NCBI GenBank assembly: GCA_936450465.1
Contig: OW388300.1
Coordinates: 20,957,232 to 21,021,231, forward strand
DNA: 64,000 bases
Source: Gibbula magus
Lineage: Eukaryota > Mollusca > Gastropoda > Trochida > Trochidae
Reading direction: 5' to 3'
Shown: positions 35,337 through 47,972 of the stretch, piece by piece
Layout of the letters: every line of letters starts with the position of its first letter
Numbering within the stretch: position 1 is the stretch's first letter
Made by a program: the position numbers and the translations under genes
Notes under the pieces: model-generated
Told to the model about the DNA's origin: nothing
Databases searched by the model: none
The model's input: the letters and a program-made list of their open reading frames with translations, nothing else

Positions 35337-37329
35337 ATGAACATACGATGCAGACAATTTCAAACATCATGGCTTTCAAAATGGACGTGGTTGCTATATG
35401 ACAAAGATAAAAACGTAATGACATGTAAATATTGTACACGATTTCCGTCTTTATCTACGAGACATGGTGTTAAAAACACATTCGTCAGTGGGTCCTCAAA
35501 ATTTAGAATTGAGTATTTGAAGATTCATGATTCTTCGGCAATTCCTGCAGAGTGTTTATCTTACTATAGACACGTGGGTGAAAGGAGTGCTTTGGAGGTT
35601 GCAGCGACTCTACCAAGCCACGACACTGTAGAAGTTCAAACAGAGGGGAAAATTCTTAAATGTTTTCAAAATGTTGACAAAGAGAACTATGAACAATTAG
35701 AAAAACTGTTTGTAACTGCATTTCTCATTGCAAGTAAAGGTAAACCACTGAGTGAGTTTTCAATGCACCTTGACTTGCTCGACAGGGTTGAAGTTGACAT
35801 TGGTACCAATTTCCGAAACATTGACGGTGTAAGCAAATTTATCAAGGCAATAGCACAGAGTTTGAGAAAAGATTTTCTCTCGGATATTACTGAGGCAAAC
35901 TATGTAGACATTCTTAGTGATGGAAGTACAGATTCAGCCGTTTTTCTCGTTACGTAAGCCAGGGGGCGTCAGTTTCATTTCATGCTGCAATTGTATAATT
36001 GTATCATTGTATCAATTGTAGATCATGCTGCCGCTGATGGGGTATTGGACGGAATAAAATCTGCTCTTGAAAATAATGAAATTCATTATGAAAAGCTTGT
36101 ATCACAGGATCACAAGGGGCCCAAATTAGTGTCATTGAACTTTGATGGTGCCTCTGTCATAATGGGTAACCGTTCAGGAGTAGCTGCGAAGATCAAACAT
36201 GATGCTCCCTATGTTGTACCTGTACATTGTGTGGCCCACAAGTTAGAACTGGCTGTACTGGATGTGGTTAAACACTTACTGCCAGTAAGTAAATTTGAAG
36301 AAATATTAAAACAGATATTTGAATTCTACCATTATAGCCCCAAGATGAGGAGAGAACTTAAAACTATTTCTCAAATCTTTGAAACAGATCTGGTTCACTT
36401 GAGTGATGTGAAAAATGTGAGGTGGTTGGCAAGCAAAGTGAGGGCTGTGAGGGCCCTTAGGACGAGTTTCCATCCTGTGGTTCAACATATAGAATATGTT
36501 GCCACTGGGCGAACAGAATAGAGCTCTAAAGCAAAGGGCTGGCTTTCAACACTCAAAACTGCGACTTTCATTATGACAATGTTTATATTGTTAGATGTGC
36601 TCCCTCTACTAACTGAAGTATCCTTGATGTTCCAAAAGGAGGAGCTTCTACTCACTACAGTCTCCAAAGAGATTGAAGGTGTACTGTTGAAACTTACCCA
36701 GCTAAAAGTCCAGCCAGAGACAGGAGAAACTGTACTCACATCAAGATGGAACCTTTGATGGTCTCATTCCACTGATAGGACAATCCAAGCCTGTTGACTG
36801 CAAAGAGGGTGTGTTTTTCAATTCACTCATCGATGGAATTGTGAAGTACGTTGACAAACGGTTTCAGTGTTTCAGTGAAGCTCCATTGAAATACTTCAAA
36901 ATACTAGTCTTCACAGAGTGGCCAACTGACAGGTGCAGTCTTTCAGTGTACGGATGTGAAGCGCTTGATGCCTTACTTGAACATTACAATCCACTTTTCA
37001 CAGTGGAAGAAAATGCCCAAATCAAAGAAGAGTTCTCCACCCTTAAAGGACACTTGAAGAACAGTAAAAGAACAATGTTTGATTGTTACTCACACCTACT
37101 GTTCAGTAGACCTGAGTCCTTCAAGATGTTCTTGAAAATTGTGGAACTTATGTTCACTATCAGTCCCTGCACTGCAATTTGTGAGAGGCTGTTCTCATCC
37201 ATGACTCTTGTCAAATCATCCCAAAGATCAGTTCTCAGGCAAGATAATCTGAACAATATCATGACAATAATGACCCATGGGCCAAAATCTCTAAAGGACT
37301 TTGATCCTAAGTTAGCCATCAAAGAGTGA
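35337..37329 (+). pseudogene. hAT transposase, ZNF862-like, broken
   Basis: Open segments 35337-35957, 35982-36521, 36522-36758 and about 36745-37329 read in order. The N-terminus has W-x3-WLLYD and CKYC, typical of the zinc-finger start of ZNF862-type hAT proteins. The middle has SDGSTDSA and LNFDGASVMG-like residues (DGAS, then VHCVAHKLELAV), including the conserved catalytic-domain CxxH-type motif. The end is the dimerisation domain (ISPCTAICERLFSSMTLVKS). Breaks are a stop and deletion after FLVT at 35957, an in-frame TAG at 36519-36521, and a frameshift at about 36740-36748. The element cannot make an intact transposase. Confidence 0.8.
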
Positions 37330-38530
37330 GTGACAGAGTGTAAAGGTACAAGACATGTCAAAGGGACATGGCCTGCAACATCCTGAGAGGAGCACATCTG
37401 CTGTGTGTTCTACATCAATGAAAAAGGTTTGCTGATGATCATATGATGCAATTCAGATATCCAGACTGCAGTGAGTACAGTGAGTAAAATTGGCATTTTG
37501 TATATACTAGCTTTCTACATGTCACACAGAGAGACTGTAACAGTGTTCGACAGTGTAAATTAAGGACATTTAAAAAGTCACAACCATGATATATAATGGC
37601 ATTCCAGTATTCAGCTGTTCAGAAATAAACAACACTGATATCAATGTTCATTGTTTTATTATGTCTAAGTTACATCATGATTATCATGAAAATTCAGGGC
37701 AAGCGAAAAATTAGTCAGGGCAAGTGACTTTCTTCAATTCTCAATTTTGAAGAATTTTATTTTTATCTTTGTCCTTCTTTAACAAAAGAAAATTACTATT
37801 TTGTATGTCAGCTTGGGTGAGAGTTTAACCTTAAAGATAATGTTTAACACCATGATGTGCATATACTGTGAAATTTCTCTATATTTTCAAATTGCATAAT
37901 ACTAAATGCAAATTGGTATCATAGTAATTACATTCCATGTTATTAATACGATAAATAAAGTTTCATTTACTTATTTGATATTATATATCATATATTATTA
38001 TAATATATCAGATTAATTTTTTTTAAACAAAGAAATATACCAATGCATATATATGCATTTCTATAAAGGTCCATTATTGAAATGTGTTATCTATGGTCAA
38101 GCCAAGTATCGAAGGTAAAAGGGGAGCTAACTACATGGAGGGGTTTATAACATAACCCAGGACAAAGAAACAAGCATGCAGTGAGAATATATGACATACA
38201 CACAATATGATAAAAGGTTATCATTTAAATTGGATGCACAAAACACATAATCTGACACAAACTAGGAACATATATGAATGGTCTTACCGTTATAATCTAT
38301 TTGAAGCATTCCAGATTCAGCAAAACTTCTCAGAGAAAATGCTGAAGCCCGCTACTACAAAATGGCGTCGGAGAGAATGATGGAGCTACTCCCTGACCCA
38401 GTTTCTTAGAACTTAGAATATTACATCAGTGAAAATCTGTCATGTTGATGGACTGGAAAATCCTAAACACATATTTATATATTACATGTGGTATTATGTC
38501 CTTTCTTATATGTTTATTTTGAATACGTGA
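37330..38530 (+). other. Non-coding 3' part of the hAT element
   Basis: AT-rich sequence between the transposase stop and the right subterminal repeats. No second gene is seen. Confidence 0.5.
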
Positions 38531-38679
38531 ACGTAGATGAATGTTGCAAAGCAACGTTTTCACAACGTTGTGTGCAGGTAACGTTGTGAAAAACCCACCA
38601 CACAACTTCCACACAACGTTGTGCCAACGTTGTGTGTTTGCTGGGAGGTAACTAGTAGCTAACATACAAAGATAGATAA

Positions 38680-39010
38680 TACTAAACGACGATCCGTTTT
38701 TATGAAACGAGTGAGAGGTTTGGTATTAAACGAGCGAAAGTGAGTTAGATACTGACGTCTTTCACGAGTTTCATAAATATGTTATTAAATGGGACCGAGT
38801 TTAGTATTTTATTTATTACGCGCTGATTAAGATGCACGAACTCGTCAATAAATGGGATAAACTTCATTGCGACCTCGGTGCTGATATTGTGACGTTATGT
38901 TTTAACGTACATCACGTCAATCGAAAGCACGCGATGTTATTACACAATGTATAATAACATTGTAGATTCATTAAACCGTGATATTTTCAACGAGTGAGTA
39001 ATAAAACAAT
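38680..39010. repeat. Tyrosine-codon-poor CG-containing MITE-like block, arm A
   Basis: It contains the inverted pair 'tatgaaacgagtg' and 'cacgagtttcata' (38697 and 38761) and several 'acgag' motifs. It is paired with 57955-58300 in arm B and resembles the 51638-52027 insertion in style. Boundaries are uncertain. Confidence 0.4.
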
Positions 39011-39680
39011 TTCTTATTTCTTCTAGTCATGAATGTGTTTACGTTTATTCGAGACACGTAAAAAAAAACACTTTGTCATTTTGTAGAAACTGGATTGGCA
39101 TGTCTTTGCTTATCTGAGTCTTGCAAACTGTACAACAATATGTGTTTATTCTATTATTCAAAACTATTCCCACTGCTAAATATTATCAAAGTGTCATTTC
39201 TTTTTCATTGACAACTATCATTTCTTTGTTATCAAAGTCATGCAAGTATAATTCCTTACTTTGAAGTTTACACGAAGATTCCCGAACATACAATGGTTGG
39301 GAGCACGGTCATTTGATCAAAATTTCAAGGTTTATTACCCATTAACTCTGAGAAAATCAGCTCGTGTGAACGTTCGCCGGTAGATCCGAAAGACATTCCC
39401 GGTCGCTGGCTGAATTATGCAATCTAGGAGCAAATACTAACATCTAACCATTATGACCTAAGGGAATTCGGATTTGAGCAGTCTTGGTAATCATATATTT
39501 CTTTTCCAACTGTTGTTTACGTAATATTGACGAGGAGACAAAAGCAAATGGTAAGATAATTCAAAGGACGGATAACTCTGATCTCATGTCCCTAAAAGAT
39601 CATATTTTATTACGGTTCATTCTCCATAATGAGTGCCACAGATTTCATCAAACAGGTACCCACGAAGGATATGTATTAAA

Positions 39681-39848
39681 TTATAAGAATTAAATGTCAG
39701 TTTGTGTGTTTGCACTGGGAAAAGGAACGATATCAAAGCGGGATTCAAACTCTCACGTGAATTTGCTCCGGTCACGGGAGTTTGAATCTCGCTTTGACAT
39801 ATTCATTTTCCATTTCAAACGCACAAACTGACATTCAATTCTTAATAA
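39681..39848. repeat. Foldback MITE, ~168 bp, arm A
   Basis: Arms 'gaattaaatgtcagtttgtg' and 'cacaaactgacattcaattc' enclose inner arms 'aaagcgggattcaaactc' and 'gagtttgaatctcgctttg'. Its arm B partner is at 57086-57254. Confidence 0.85.
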
Positions 39849-40423
39849 ATGAGGAAAATCAATGGTAGATATTTCATTCAACGTATTTAAGAATAGATTT
39901 GCTTCGCTCGTTTGAAACAAATTCGTTAATTTATATCGTAATAATGGTATGACACATAACGTACATATTAGAGACACCAAATTCAAATTTTTTTAAAAAC
40001 ACAAATATAAGTCCGGTGTACACGTAACATTGTATGTCTTATATAACTTTAATACTCAGTATTATTCAGTTTCCTCGCAATTGTGAATCTATCCCACATT
40101 GTTAACCCCCTAATTCCGTAAAAAAAATCTCTCATGAAAATCGTGTTTTTTTATGTATTTCACTTCTGAATGCCCTTAAAAGATTAATACAATATATCCA
40201 TGGCAATTAAACATAGGCGGTCAATTGGACCGATAGTGTGCTGCTCGTGATTTTAAATGTCAATTAGAGCGTCGCTTAGCAAATGACGTCATATTTTACG
40301 TCACTTTGATTGTTCAATACTGGAGAATGTGTTATACGACGGAAACATAAATATTTCAAAATAAAGTTTATACAAATTACATAATATCTCCAAGAGAGTA
40401 TAGTGTTTAAGTACATCTCAAAT

Positions 40424-40544
40424 AAGAAATAGAAGAGTCGTTGTTGTGCTTTATCATAGAATAAGGCTGCGCCCTTCATGTTTTATGCTCCCTGCTATGT
40501 TTTTTTTTCAACTATAAAGCACGCCAACTCGTCTTCTATTTCTT
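40424..40544. repeat. Foldback MITE 2, arm A (shortened)
   Basis: Arms 'aagaaatagaagagtcgttg' and 'cgtcttctatttctt' are inverted. The centre is shorter by about 24 bp than the arm B partner (56348-56492). Confidence 0.75.
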
Positions 40545-41018
40545 ACGAAATTATTGACATCAAATTTAACATGTATAAGAGATTGGAAAAAGAATATGGT
40601 AATCTATGAGTAATGAAGTTTATACGGAGAACCCATACTGTAAAAAGATTAATAAGAAGCCCTGAGTACCGCAGCAGGGTGTACCCATTTAGCGGGATAC
40701 ATAATTTGGGCAGAACATGACGGTATGTATCAGATCCAGTACACACAGTACACAGAGTTTGTATGCTGATCTTTATTCAGTTAAAACTTTTATCATCAGG
40801 AACTGAGAGTAACTATTATTGTAATGATTACAAACCTGAATATCAATATAGTTGATGTGGTATTGATTCACAATTTTGATTTCTGTATTTACGAAACTCA
40901 AAATAGCACCAATATTGATATTATAACAATATTTGGTATTAGTCTCACAGAGTAATTGCTGCTATAGACTTCATAACTGTTGCCAATAACGGAGCAACAT
41001 ACAGTTGACATTTGCCGC

Positions 41019-41545
41019 GGATATCAGAATTCTGTTAAAGGTTCAAGTTTACGATGCTGATATTACCATTTACAGCTCTCCAAGGGGAAAGTTATCATCA
41101 ATAAAATTGATTAATCAAGTCCGACTGGGGTTATACTCCAGCTTGAGAATTAATCATGTACTGAGTTCTTCAAATAATAACTTGTTTCAAGAACATGGTA
41201 TCTGGTATGAAAATGAACATCCGCGTTGGACAATAGAGAGTTTTCGTATACACGCCTATCTGTCGCTTAGTTCATCCGTTATTGGATTTAATTCATATGA
41301 ATCGATCCTATCTGGAATCCAATTACTCAGATACATATAAACATTCCTACTATCAATCATTAACAAAATTTGGCATCAGGCATCTCTACTGACACGTCTA
41401 TAACATTCGATGAAAAGCCAAGGTACATGTAAGTTTCTGATACAACGTGACTTACAAGCTAGTTTTCAGTGATTTTGGGGGTTGTTTGTTGGGGAGGGAT
41501 TATAACTATACCAAGACATTTTTAAAATCAATGTTTATACCAAAT
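41019..41545 (+). repeat. Repeat 'R', arm A copy
   Basis: From 'cggatatcagaattctg' to 'aaaatcaatgtttata'. Its partner is at about 55362-55873, and two rearranged halves lie in the spacer. It has a 111-codon open frame in arm A that is interrupted in arm B and differs by scattered changes, so I regard it as non-coding. Confidence 0.7.
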
Positions 41546-41654
41546 CGGTAATAAGGAATTCCGAGGCTTGACAGTAATGTTATTTGTTATTTTAGTAGAA
41601 CATACCATTAGGACATCGGACTTGTTAGACAAGTAGTGTAATCATAATGTCAAT

Positions 41655-41900
41655 GTGAATTCATTTTCTCAGATTTACGTCATCTTTACGAACAAGAGAG
41701 AATACTTCTACAAGATGGTTGTGTGTCGATTGTACAATACTTATCATCAATCCAAGTTGAATCTGTATTTTGGGAATGGCACTATGCATTAACATTAAAA
41801 ATACATTAACATGATTATCCTAGTTATGAAAGCTTAGACGAAACTGATATAAATGTAAAAATGTTAAAACTTCAAAATTAAGAATTTTTGTAAAGTGAGA
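41655..41900 (+). other. Arm A segment without counterpart in arm B
   Basis: Between anchors 'ggacatcggacttgttagac' and the SINE-1 head, the two arms carry unrelated sequence: about 250 bp here, about 500 bp in arm B at 54740-55245. Confidence 0.6.
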
Positions 41901-41930
41901 AGTGAGAAGTAGATTGATGAAAAAACTCAT

Positions 41931-42230
41931 CACAGTTGTGTGGTGGTTAGCGTGCTGGCCTCACGCCAGAGACCCGGGTTCGAATCCCGGTGGAGACACC
42001 AAAAATTTGTGACCTGTGTTGGGCAAGGCACTTCATCCACAATGAACTCAGTCCACCCAGCTGTTTAATGGGTACCTGAACACGGGAAAGTATGGACCTA
42101 TCCGGTCGCGCGGAGCGCTTACTTGCAGCCTGAAAATACAATTCCTTCAAGGTAATTATATGTGTAGCGCTTAGAGCATGCTTAGCATGGATTCAGCGCA
42201 TTATAAATATGCATTTATTATTTATTATCG
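41931..42230 (+). mobile_element. SINE-1, arm A copy 2
   Basis: The head 'gtgtggtggttagcgtgctg', B-box 'gggttcgaatcccgg' and body 'gttgggcaaggcacttcatc' match the 32102 copy. Its partner is at 54395-54702. Confidence 0.85.
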
Positions 42231-43404
42231 TCATCTGCCTTATAAAATTTCTTTACATACTCATATACCCACTGGTGATAATACACTTTGTGTTTTGTGT
42301 TAATTTAGGCTTTGATGGTGCACACTAGAGATACTTATTATTCATTCAAACATTCAGTCGTTTTGTCATAACTTTATTTATTATTTTTTTTAAATAAATT
42401 TTGGACAGGCTAATACACGTGGATTTACAAGTAGCATCTGGTTTAATTTTATTTTACCAATATTTAAAGAAAACCTGTCTCATAATTATTTATGGTACTT
42501 GGAATAAATGATAACTCTTTGGTTTAAAAACAAACGTTTCATTCACATAGTCATAAGCGTTTATCTGGAGAGTTCCTTGTACTCATGGGATTTTAGCTCA
42601 ACATGAACCAGCAATAGACTGGAAAATAAAAGTCATTATTGGTCGTTGTTAAATAAGTCGTTCTTCCAAGTGAATATATGTCATAATTACTAACTGACTA
42701 TAAGTATAAAAAAAACATGACGTCTTGATGAGCAAATTTCATGCTATTTTTTATAACTTTAAAAGATAAATAAAAAATGTCTTATGTATTAAGTTTTCAT
42801 ATGCCCATCGAAGAATGTTTGTGCCGTTTTGCTACAAGGTTATTTATTGTATTTTATTTTAAAACCCTTCAAAACTATTCCATCAATAATTTAAGCGTGT
42901 GTATATTCCAAGAGCACTTCATTTTACTTTTGAAAACAGAGTGTTGCATAACTTATTTCCAATTGTGTACTGTTACCAAGGAGAGGGTATTCTAACTTTA
43001 ACTTGTTCCTAATCCTTTTCTATGTGAATAAAATATGTTTAAATTAAAAACAATACTGTTATATTTATTTCAATCCAAGAAAGCATGTTATCACAATATA
43101 GCTTTACAACGATAGATACAGAACATAATGTTAACGAACGTATTGTAAGATATCAATTTGTTCTTATCAAACACTCATTTATTTCACAGTCATAAATATA
43201 CAACTCAATTCATTAGGGTGCGATCATGTGGTACACATAACTTTTAACATATTCTAAATCAGGATATTAAATGTATATTTTCTGCAGTCCATTAAAGGTA
43301 CAATGACTGATTGATTATTCTGCCCTTTACATCAACAATACCTTGACCAGCTAGTGTTGAAGATTAATAGTGTGACGTATTAAAACTCGAGACGTGTTTT
43401 GGTT

Positions 43405-43515
43405 TCAGATCCACACAGCGTAGTACCATCCATGGTTCGCTAGTTCCAGCCGATGCTCGCAGGTTTCACCGCAATGCATAGCCACATGGCGCTGCTGGCT
43501 TTCTCCCTGCCTTAA

Positions 43516-43554
<39 letters not shown>

Positions 43555-43612
43555 AAATACTCTTGAAAGCGGCTTTAAACCCCAACTCACCTCACCTCAC
43601 TTCACCTAACCT
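43405..43612 (+). mobile_element. SINE-2 body, head deleted, arm A
   Basis: 'agcgtagtaccatccatggt' to 'gaaagcggctttaaacccc' matches the minus-strand copy at 52839-53146, but the tRNA-like head and one flanking duplication are missing. The deletion joins 'gatccacac' to 'agcgtag'. Confidence 0.75.
43519..43549 (+). repeat. (TA)n microsatellite within SINE-2
   Basis: About 15 TA units that replace the CG-rich 'cgcccgccgc' stretch of the arm B copy. Confidence 0.9.
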
Positions 43613-43892
43613 CACCTCAAACAGTTCTGAATCTGGTGACACCGTATGACAAAAACTCATTTCCTTTCTGTCAACATAGTATCAGCCAACGTGCTCGAGT
43701 GGGAGAGAACAATCACACTATCAAATAAGGACAGATGCGTGTCTATTGGTATACATCATCTCTTTTTGTTGAATACAATGTAAATAAATCTATATAATTA
43801 CGAAGTCAAAGGAAGCCCAAAATACAATGTCTAATCATGGCATTATTATATTATGTTCGCAGTGTGAGTTATCTTTATGTATTTAATTGTCA

Positions 43893-44144
43893 TCAGAAAC
43901 CTTGATAAAACACTGATACATCCTCAAGGTTGTTGCATGTTAAATCAAATAGAATCCATGTATTATCTATAGCAACAAAACAAATGAAATTACTAATGAC
44001 TTTCCACATGTTTGAATCACATTTGTTCCACAGAAAGAACGGAAATTGTAGTGATTGAGCGCCATAAGTGGAAGTTGTCCAAGTGAAGTTACATGTTATT
44101 AAAATGTCTATCACAAAGATTACCACGGAAATCAATTCTGTCAA
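43893..44144 (-). CDS. Open frame conserved between arms (arm A), 83 codons
   Basis: The minus frame starts after a TAA and an acceptor-like 'ctaaactttgacag'. It reads LISVVIFVIDILIT (hydrophobic) and then a Trp- and Cys-containing stretch ending LEDVSVFYQGF and a stop. Arm B has the same frame with five base changes, two of them silent. There is no ATG start, so if real it is an exon. The function is unknown and the frame may be spurious. Confidence 0.2.
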   Translation of the reverse strand: MTELISVVIFVIDILITCNFTWTTSTYGAQSLQFPFFLWNKCDSNMWKVISNFICFVAIDNTWILFDLTCNNLEDVSVFYQGF

Positions 44145-44799
44145 AGTTTAGAAACTCATTACAAGTATTTAATCGTCTTTTATTTTAGTATATGCTTGAT
44201 CACTGCTGAAGAGCATATCGGTCATCTCGACCGGAGGTACAGACAAGGACAAACACAGCTCACATCTAGTACTTATTGGGTCGCAGTTCAGCAACAATGG
44301 GCGCAGCTAGCCTCAAGGTTGGGTGACCCGTCTCTTTGCTGGATAAACTGAAATTGTTATGGGTGATTCCATGTTCCACACTGAGGCATGAGACTTGGGG
44401 TGTCACCTTCGGTAATTGATTTCATTGTACCTAGGTTCACCCGGTACTACATGGGTTTACATCTATGTCTAGTTATTTATTGAATTTTAATTAAATGAAG
44501 CTATTTTATGTTCACGTCCTCAACCTGTGCTCACATATTCTTTTTTTGCTTGCCGGATTATTCCGGATTATTCCAATATTTGGGAGTATATGGCAAATGG
44601 ATTTCCACCACTTTTTGTCTTGTGCATTGATTTAAATTCTTAATGCTTGTAAAACTAAGTCTGATATGTTAGTTCCCATTAAAATTAATAGAATGAATTA
44701 TTCCTTGGCACAGCATAAACCTTCAGAGACGAAATCAATTATTGAAGATGTAAGTACAGAATTTCACTTTCAAACTTTTGACTTGGTTCTCATACTTAA

Positions 44800-45310
44800 A
44801 GGATTTAAAGGCGCTGTAGCAGGTTTTTTGCATTTTATATTTTCCGAAACTTTGTCGTTTTATATATAAGTTTATACAATATATTGTTACCTTTGAGGGT
44901 AAAACATTACATAACACGACCCGATAAGCCATAGGCATATAGAATACGGTATTGGTAGAAAATTGTGCGACATATAAGGTGACATTTTTTTGGAACTCTC
45001 CGTATGAGAGGTAGATTACTTAGTCCTATGCGATTTTGAGAGTTCAAACAGCAAGATGGTTGACTATTCCATCAGTGTACCATACTTAAAACTCTACTTG
45101 AGTGTGTATGTATCGCTACACCAGTTAGATCACTTGAACTACCTCCGGGCGGCCATTTTAATGTGAAGACATCAACATGGCCGGTCGATGGGAAATATAC
45201 ACTCGTGGCTTAATTGAACAATGCACAGTCGTTTTAGAACTCTTTATATTGATTCGGGCGATGTATTTAGTCATTGGTAACACTTATTTGCCCTTTTAGA
45301 CTCGTACATC
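44800..45310 (+). mobile_element. M1 MITE, longest copy (arm A)
   Basis: The left end 'aaaggcgctgtagcaggttt' is followed by 'acacgacccgataagccata', 'ttttaatgtga' and 'gtcattggtaacacttattt'. The right terminal repeat is lost. Arm B partner at 50750-51265. Confidence 0.65.
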
Positions 45311-46702
45311 AATACATACATATAATAAAGCATTGGCTGGTGTCCACTTCATATACAAGTTAACAGTATCATAAACATGTACCATCAAGGCAGTCCGAGT
45401 TTTCTGTCTGATATATTCTTATCGAGCAAACATTTGTGACATTGGAGAGAACCATATTTCATTAGTTGTCTCCATTTTAATGTTTCTTTGTTGTCTTTAT
45501 TATAGACACATCTACTACAACATGTACGTTCTTCAATATCTCAAATCTTATAAATGTTCTGATTTATGTGTCATGTTGTTCCTTCCTTTGGATGTTGATA
45601 TACTCCAGAATTCGGACTTTTACTCAAACTCTTACATGAAAGTGACTGAAAGTCAGCAACAATTTCCATTTCTGGATTCCGTGGTCTAGCTGATACGGGA
45701 TGAGTGGTTGGAAGGTTATTTGAGTCTTCTTCTAAAGATCGTGTTTAATCATGTGCAGACTGAAGAAACATGTTTCAGGTTTGTCTCAATTATTGCTGCT
45801 TATGACGTGAAATGAATAAACTGCTTCATTTTAAATAATAAAAAGATACCAGATTGATAATTTGTTAAGTGAGTGTTCAATTATTATATCGGTAGATATA
45901 CATAAATGTTAATATTGTGATCAATCGAAAATGAAATGTTACGGATTCCCACAAAATAAATAATAACAATTTTAGTTTCAATTGGATATTAGGAATAGAT
46001 TAACAAACCCCTGGGATACTGATGTATGATGAGTAAGAAGCAATTCTGGAGAGCAGCCAGTTCTAGAGAGCAGTCAGTTCTAAGGGTCTTTCTTCAACAG
46101 CAGAGGTCTTACAAGATCGTGTATGTCAATGTTGCAAATATCCAGACATGACAAAACCCTTATGAATGAGTGAGCGACTAGTACAGTTCTGCATATCTTA
46201 GGTAGTATTTCAGCCATTCGCAGCGTGAAATCTTTATGAAATTGACTAAAAAATGACAAGGTGTGAAGACAGTAACAACATCATCAAATTACCACAAGAT
46301 AGTTGAAAGTTGATTTTGAAAGAAAATTCTAAAAACCATTTCAAAACCCGCATGAATAAAAAAAATTGAAAAGTTGCGACAAAATAAAAAAAAACCCAGC
46401 TAAATACATTACAGCACATTAAATACCATAGATAAATGATGTGAATAAGCACACATAAATCTCTCATAATGGTATTATAAACATAAACCTGAACTGTAAG
46501 AAAGCGGTTCCTGATATAGAGTGCACACGAACATAATTACAGAAACATGATGATGTCCATATACTCTAGCTAGGTACTGGTGGTGATCAAAGAAGAATTC
46601 CCATCAGCTGAATGGTCATGATCAGACACCCCAATTACGATCTTATGCTTCTAAAATGTCCAGATCCGGCCCAGACATACCAAACTCAATTACACAAGTT
46701 CA

Positions 46703-46722
46703 CCTTGACCTTGACCTTGAAG
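46703..46722 (-). promoter_or_regulatory. Tandem AAGGTCA half-sites next to a TGACGTC
   Basis: The minus strand reads TGACGTCTTC and then three overlapping AAGGT(C/G)A units, the half-site bound by monomeric orphan nuclear receptors. Arm B (about 48727-48746) has one unit fewer. No gene is adjacent, so function is doubtful. Confidence 0.25.
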
Positions 46723-47125
46723 ACGTCACAAGGAAGGAGTTGAACAGGAAGCCTGACCTGTATTAATTGTATTACGTTAGCGTACATTAATACACCACAA
46801 TAATTATATCTGTACCTATCCGTCTACACACTAGCTGCCAGGACATGAATGCCGACTCTATGAATTTAATATATTTTAACGTTTCTATCAGTTTCTTATT
46901 TTATAAACATTTGTTTGTCCACTTTACGTGAATGTTTAGAATTCAGGTTCAAATAATACACTACAGAAGTTGGAAAATTCAAAGTTGTCAGAAATATGTG
47001 TAAAGGGGTTAACGAACCTACGATTTATAAGCCACATTGGCCAAGGCGTCTGTACGCAACATATCAGCATGCTAAGGCTTCTGATTCTAATTTAAAACGA
47101 AAATAGGAATAATATAGTCTGGAAA

Positions 47126-47365
47126 TGAATCGATCCTATCTGGAAACAATTACTCAGATGCATATCAACATCCCTACTATCAATCATTAACAACATTTGG
47201 CATCAGGCAATTTCGCTACTGACATTAATATAACATTCGAAGAAAAGCCAAGGTAAGTATCTGTTACAACGTGACTTACAAGCTAGTTTTCAGTGATTTT
47301 CGGGTTGTTTTTGTTGGGGAGGGGTTATATACTATATCAAGACATTTTAAAAATCAATGTTTATA
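47126..47365 (+). repeat. Repeat 'R' 3' half, spacer
   Basis: 'atgaatcgatcctatctgg' to 'aaatcaatgtttatat' matches 41297-41540 in the same orientation. Confidence 0.8.
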
Positions 47366-47374
47366 TGTAAAATC

Positions 47375-47690
47375 AATTGTTGATAGTATCTGAGTAATTG
47401 GTTTCCAGATAGGATCGATTGATATGAACTAAATCCAATAACGATAAACTAGGCGACAGATAGGCATGTATACGACAACTTTCTATTGTCCAACGCTGAT
47501 GTTCATTTTCATACTAGATGTCATGTTCTTGAAACAAGTTATTATGTGAAGAACTCAGAACATGATTTATTCTCAAACGCCAGTCGGACTTGATTAAGCA
47601 ATTTTATTGATGATAACTTTCCTCTTGGAGAGCTGTAAATGGTAATATCAACATCCTAAACATGAACCTTTAACAGAATTCTGATATCCG
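47375..47690 (-). repeat. Repeat 'R' 5' half, inverted, spacer
   Basis: 'atctgagtaattggtttcc' to 'cagaattctgatatccg' matches 41019-41335 as reverse complement. Both spacer halves share the variant 'tctggaaa' against 'tctggaat' in the arms, so they derive from one third copy that was cut and flipped. Confidence 0.8.
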
Positions 47691-47816
47691 AAAAGAGTTT
47701 TCTCCTATCACTTTACATCCCTGATACATTTGACATACTTAAAACGTCCGTGCTATCTTATCGTAACAACTTTATGGCAACTTTATAGTAACTACAAGCA
47801 AATCTGCGAGCCACCT

Positions 47817-47972
47817 CCACCATCTTGGAGGAAATGACGTATGGTGACGTATATTTACAACGCACTGAACTAACAGCTATCAGCTGATTGGCTAAATTGT
47901 TATTTTTATCAATCAGCTGACTGCCGTTAATTCAGTCTGTATCAGTATACTTCATTTCCTCCAAGATGGTGG
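47817..47972. repeat. Foldback MITE in the spacer, 156 bp
   Basis: The ends CCACCATCTTGGAGGAAATG and CATTTCCTCCAAGATGGTGG are perfect reverse complements. Inner arms ('cagctatcagctgattgg' and 'caatcagctgactg') extend the fold. No target-site duplication is clear. Confidence 0.85.

Larger units (their letters stand above)
35045..38645 (+). mobile_element. hAT-superfamily element, ~3.6 kb, arm A only
   Basis: It carries a broken hAT transposase gene and dense AACGTT-centred palindromes at both ends (35055-35205 and 38545-38635), plausible transposase-binding subterminal repeats. The right end is 'gtgtgtttgctggg'; the left tip was moved to 34816-34820 by the local inversion. Arm B has none of it. 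No 8-bp target-site duplication is visible. Confidence 0.8.
31696..47120 (+). repeat. Arm A of giant inverted repeat
   Basis: Reverse complement of 48328-64000. Anchors (A/B): 31696/64000, 32850/62790, 33660/62020, 34140/60560, 38700/58270, 39300/57650, 40430/56480, 41300/55580, 42800/53830, 44000/52450, 45200/50860, 46270/49170, 47095/48350. A 310-bp stretch (about 46770-47090) shows about 7 differences by eye. Apart from the hAT relic, no gene is recognised in it; the remainder is AT-rich non-coding DNA with SINEs and MITEs. Confidence 0.92.

Noticed and set aside
41005..41340. 111-codon frame, partly shared with arm B
   Set aside because: It belongs to repeat R; the frame is broken in arm B and rearranged in the spacer.
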